Of a DNA stretch of 64,000 nucleotides, positions 63,690-64,000 are shown one piece after another. Made by a program: the position numbers and the translations under genes. The notes below the pieces were generated by a model. That model was not told the origin of the DNA and did not search any database. It saw only the letters and a program-made list of their open reading frames with translations. Source of the DNA: Lingula anatina (taxonomy: Eukaryota > Brachiopoda > Lingulata > Lingulida > Lingulidae); assembly GCF_001039355.2 (NCBI RefSeq), contig NW_019775429.1:274278-338277 (forward strand), read 5' to 3'. The number at the start of each line of letters is the position of its first letter. Positions within the stretch are counted from its first letter, which is position 1.

Positions 63690-64000
63690 AACAGCCTACT
63701 AGCAGTCACAACTAACACATTCAGCCTACCAGCATACAGTCACATCTAACACAATCAGCCTACCAGCATACAGTCACATCTAACACAATCAGCCTACCAG
63801 CAGTCACAAGTAACACAATCAGCCTGCCAACAAAGTCACATCTAACACCATCAGCCTGCCAGCAAAGTCACATCTAACACAATCAGCCTGCCAGCACACA
63901 GTCACATCTAACACAATCAGCCTGCCAGCACACAGTCACATCTAACACAATCAGCCTGCCAGCACACAGTCACATCTAACACAATCAGCCTACCAGCACA
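63690..64000. repeat. minisatellite, about 31-34-base unit, runs off window
   Basis: At least nine units built on CAGTCACATCTAACACAATC then AGCCTRCCAGCA(YA), with the first units more diverged (CAGTCACAACTAACACATTC). Preceded by a CA/TA microsatellite (63661-63689). Lies in the urocanase intron upstream of exon 63330-63411. Confidence 0.9.

Noticed and set aside
63690-64000. CRISPR-like array
   Set aside because: Units repeat in full without unique spacers; this is a eukaryotic minisatellite in an intron.

Overview
This is eukaryotic nuclear DNA, most likely from a marine invertebrate, probably a lophotrochozoan (mollusc or brachiopod grade). Evidence: AT-rich sequence, small exons with GT..AG introns, many microsatellites and foldback repeats, and a CBM39-GH16 beta-1,3-glucan-binding protein next to NAPE-PLD and urocanase genes. 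The species cannot be fixed from the sequence. All four recognisable genes are on the minus strand. Most of the remaining open frames look like chance reading through introns and repeats.

Layout. 1-10140: two nearly identical copies of a beta-1,3-glucan-binding protein gene (CBM39 plus GH16, glucanase-type catalytic residues present). I could join 11 exons of the right-hand copy in phase into 434 codons; the last exon or exons are missing. 10142-18935: NAPE-PLD, with all eight metal-ligand positions visible. Its last three exons occur twice, in two ~3.4 kb near-identical blocks (10142-13555 and 13557-16911). 28450-29598: a single-exon rhodopsin-like GPCR of 382 residues. About 29.6-58.6 kb: a long stretch with no gene I can recognise, containing several foldback/MITE families. 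58587-59138: a mariner remnant. 61593-63411: the last four exons of urocanate hydratase, whose 5' part lies to the right of the window.

The main structural message is caution. Several near-duplicate blocks meet at single 'n' positions (5101, 10141, 13556, 32211) or at a 43-n gap (2496-2538), and the copies begin or end at the same points. That is what unmerged allelic contigs from a very heterozygous diploid would give. I think the doubled glucan-binding gene and the doubled NAPE-PLD 3' exons are more likely assembly products than true tandem genes, although real duplication cannot be excluded from sequence alone. If the copies are alleles, they become useful: they expose a polymorphic hairpin element (9498-9735) and a structural difference in a MITE lying right beside a NAPE-PLD splice donor.

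The genes do not form one pathway. The glucan-binding protein is an innate-immune or digestive glucan recogniser, NAPE-PLD makes N-acylethanolamines, urocanase degrades histidine, and the GPCR is an orphan. I did not find a convincing new multi-gene system. The most unusual small structures are the iterated-palindrome insertion, a perfect 32-bp hairpin, and a 29-bp palindrome flanked by 7-bp direct repeats.
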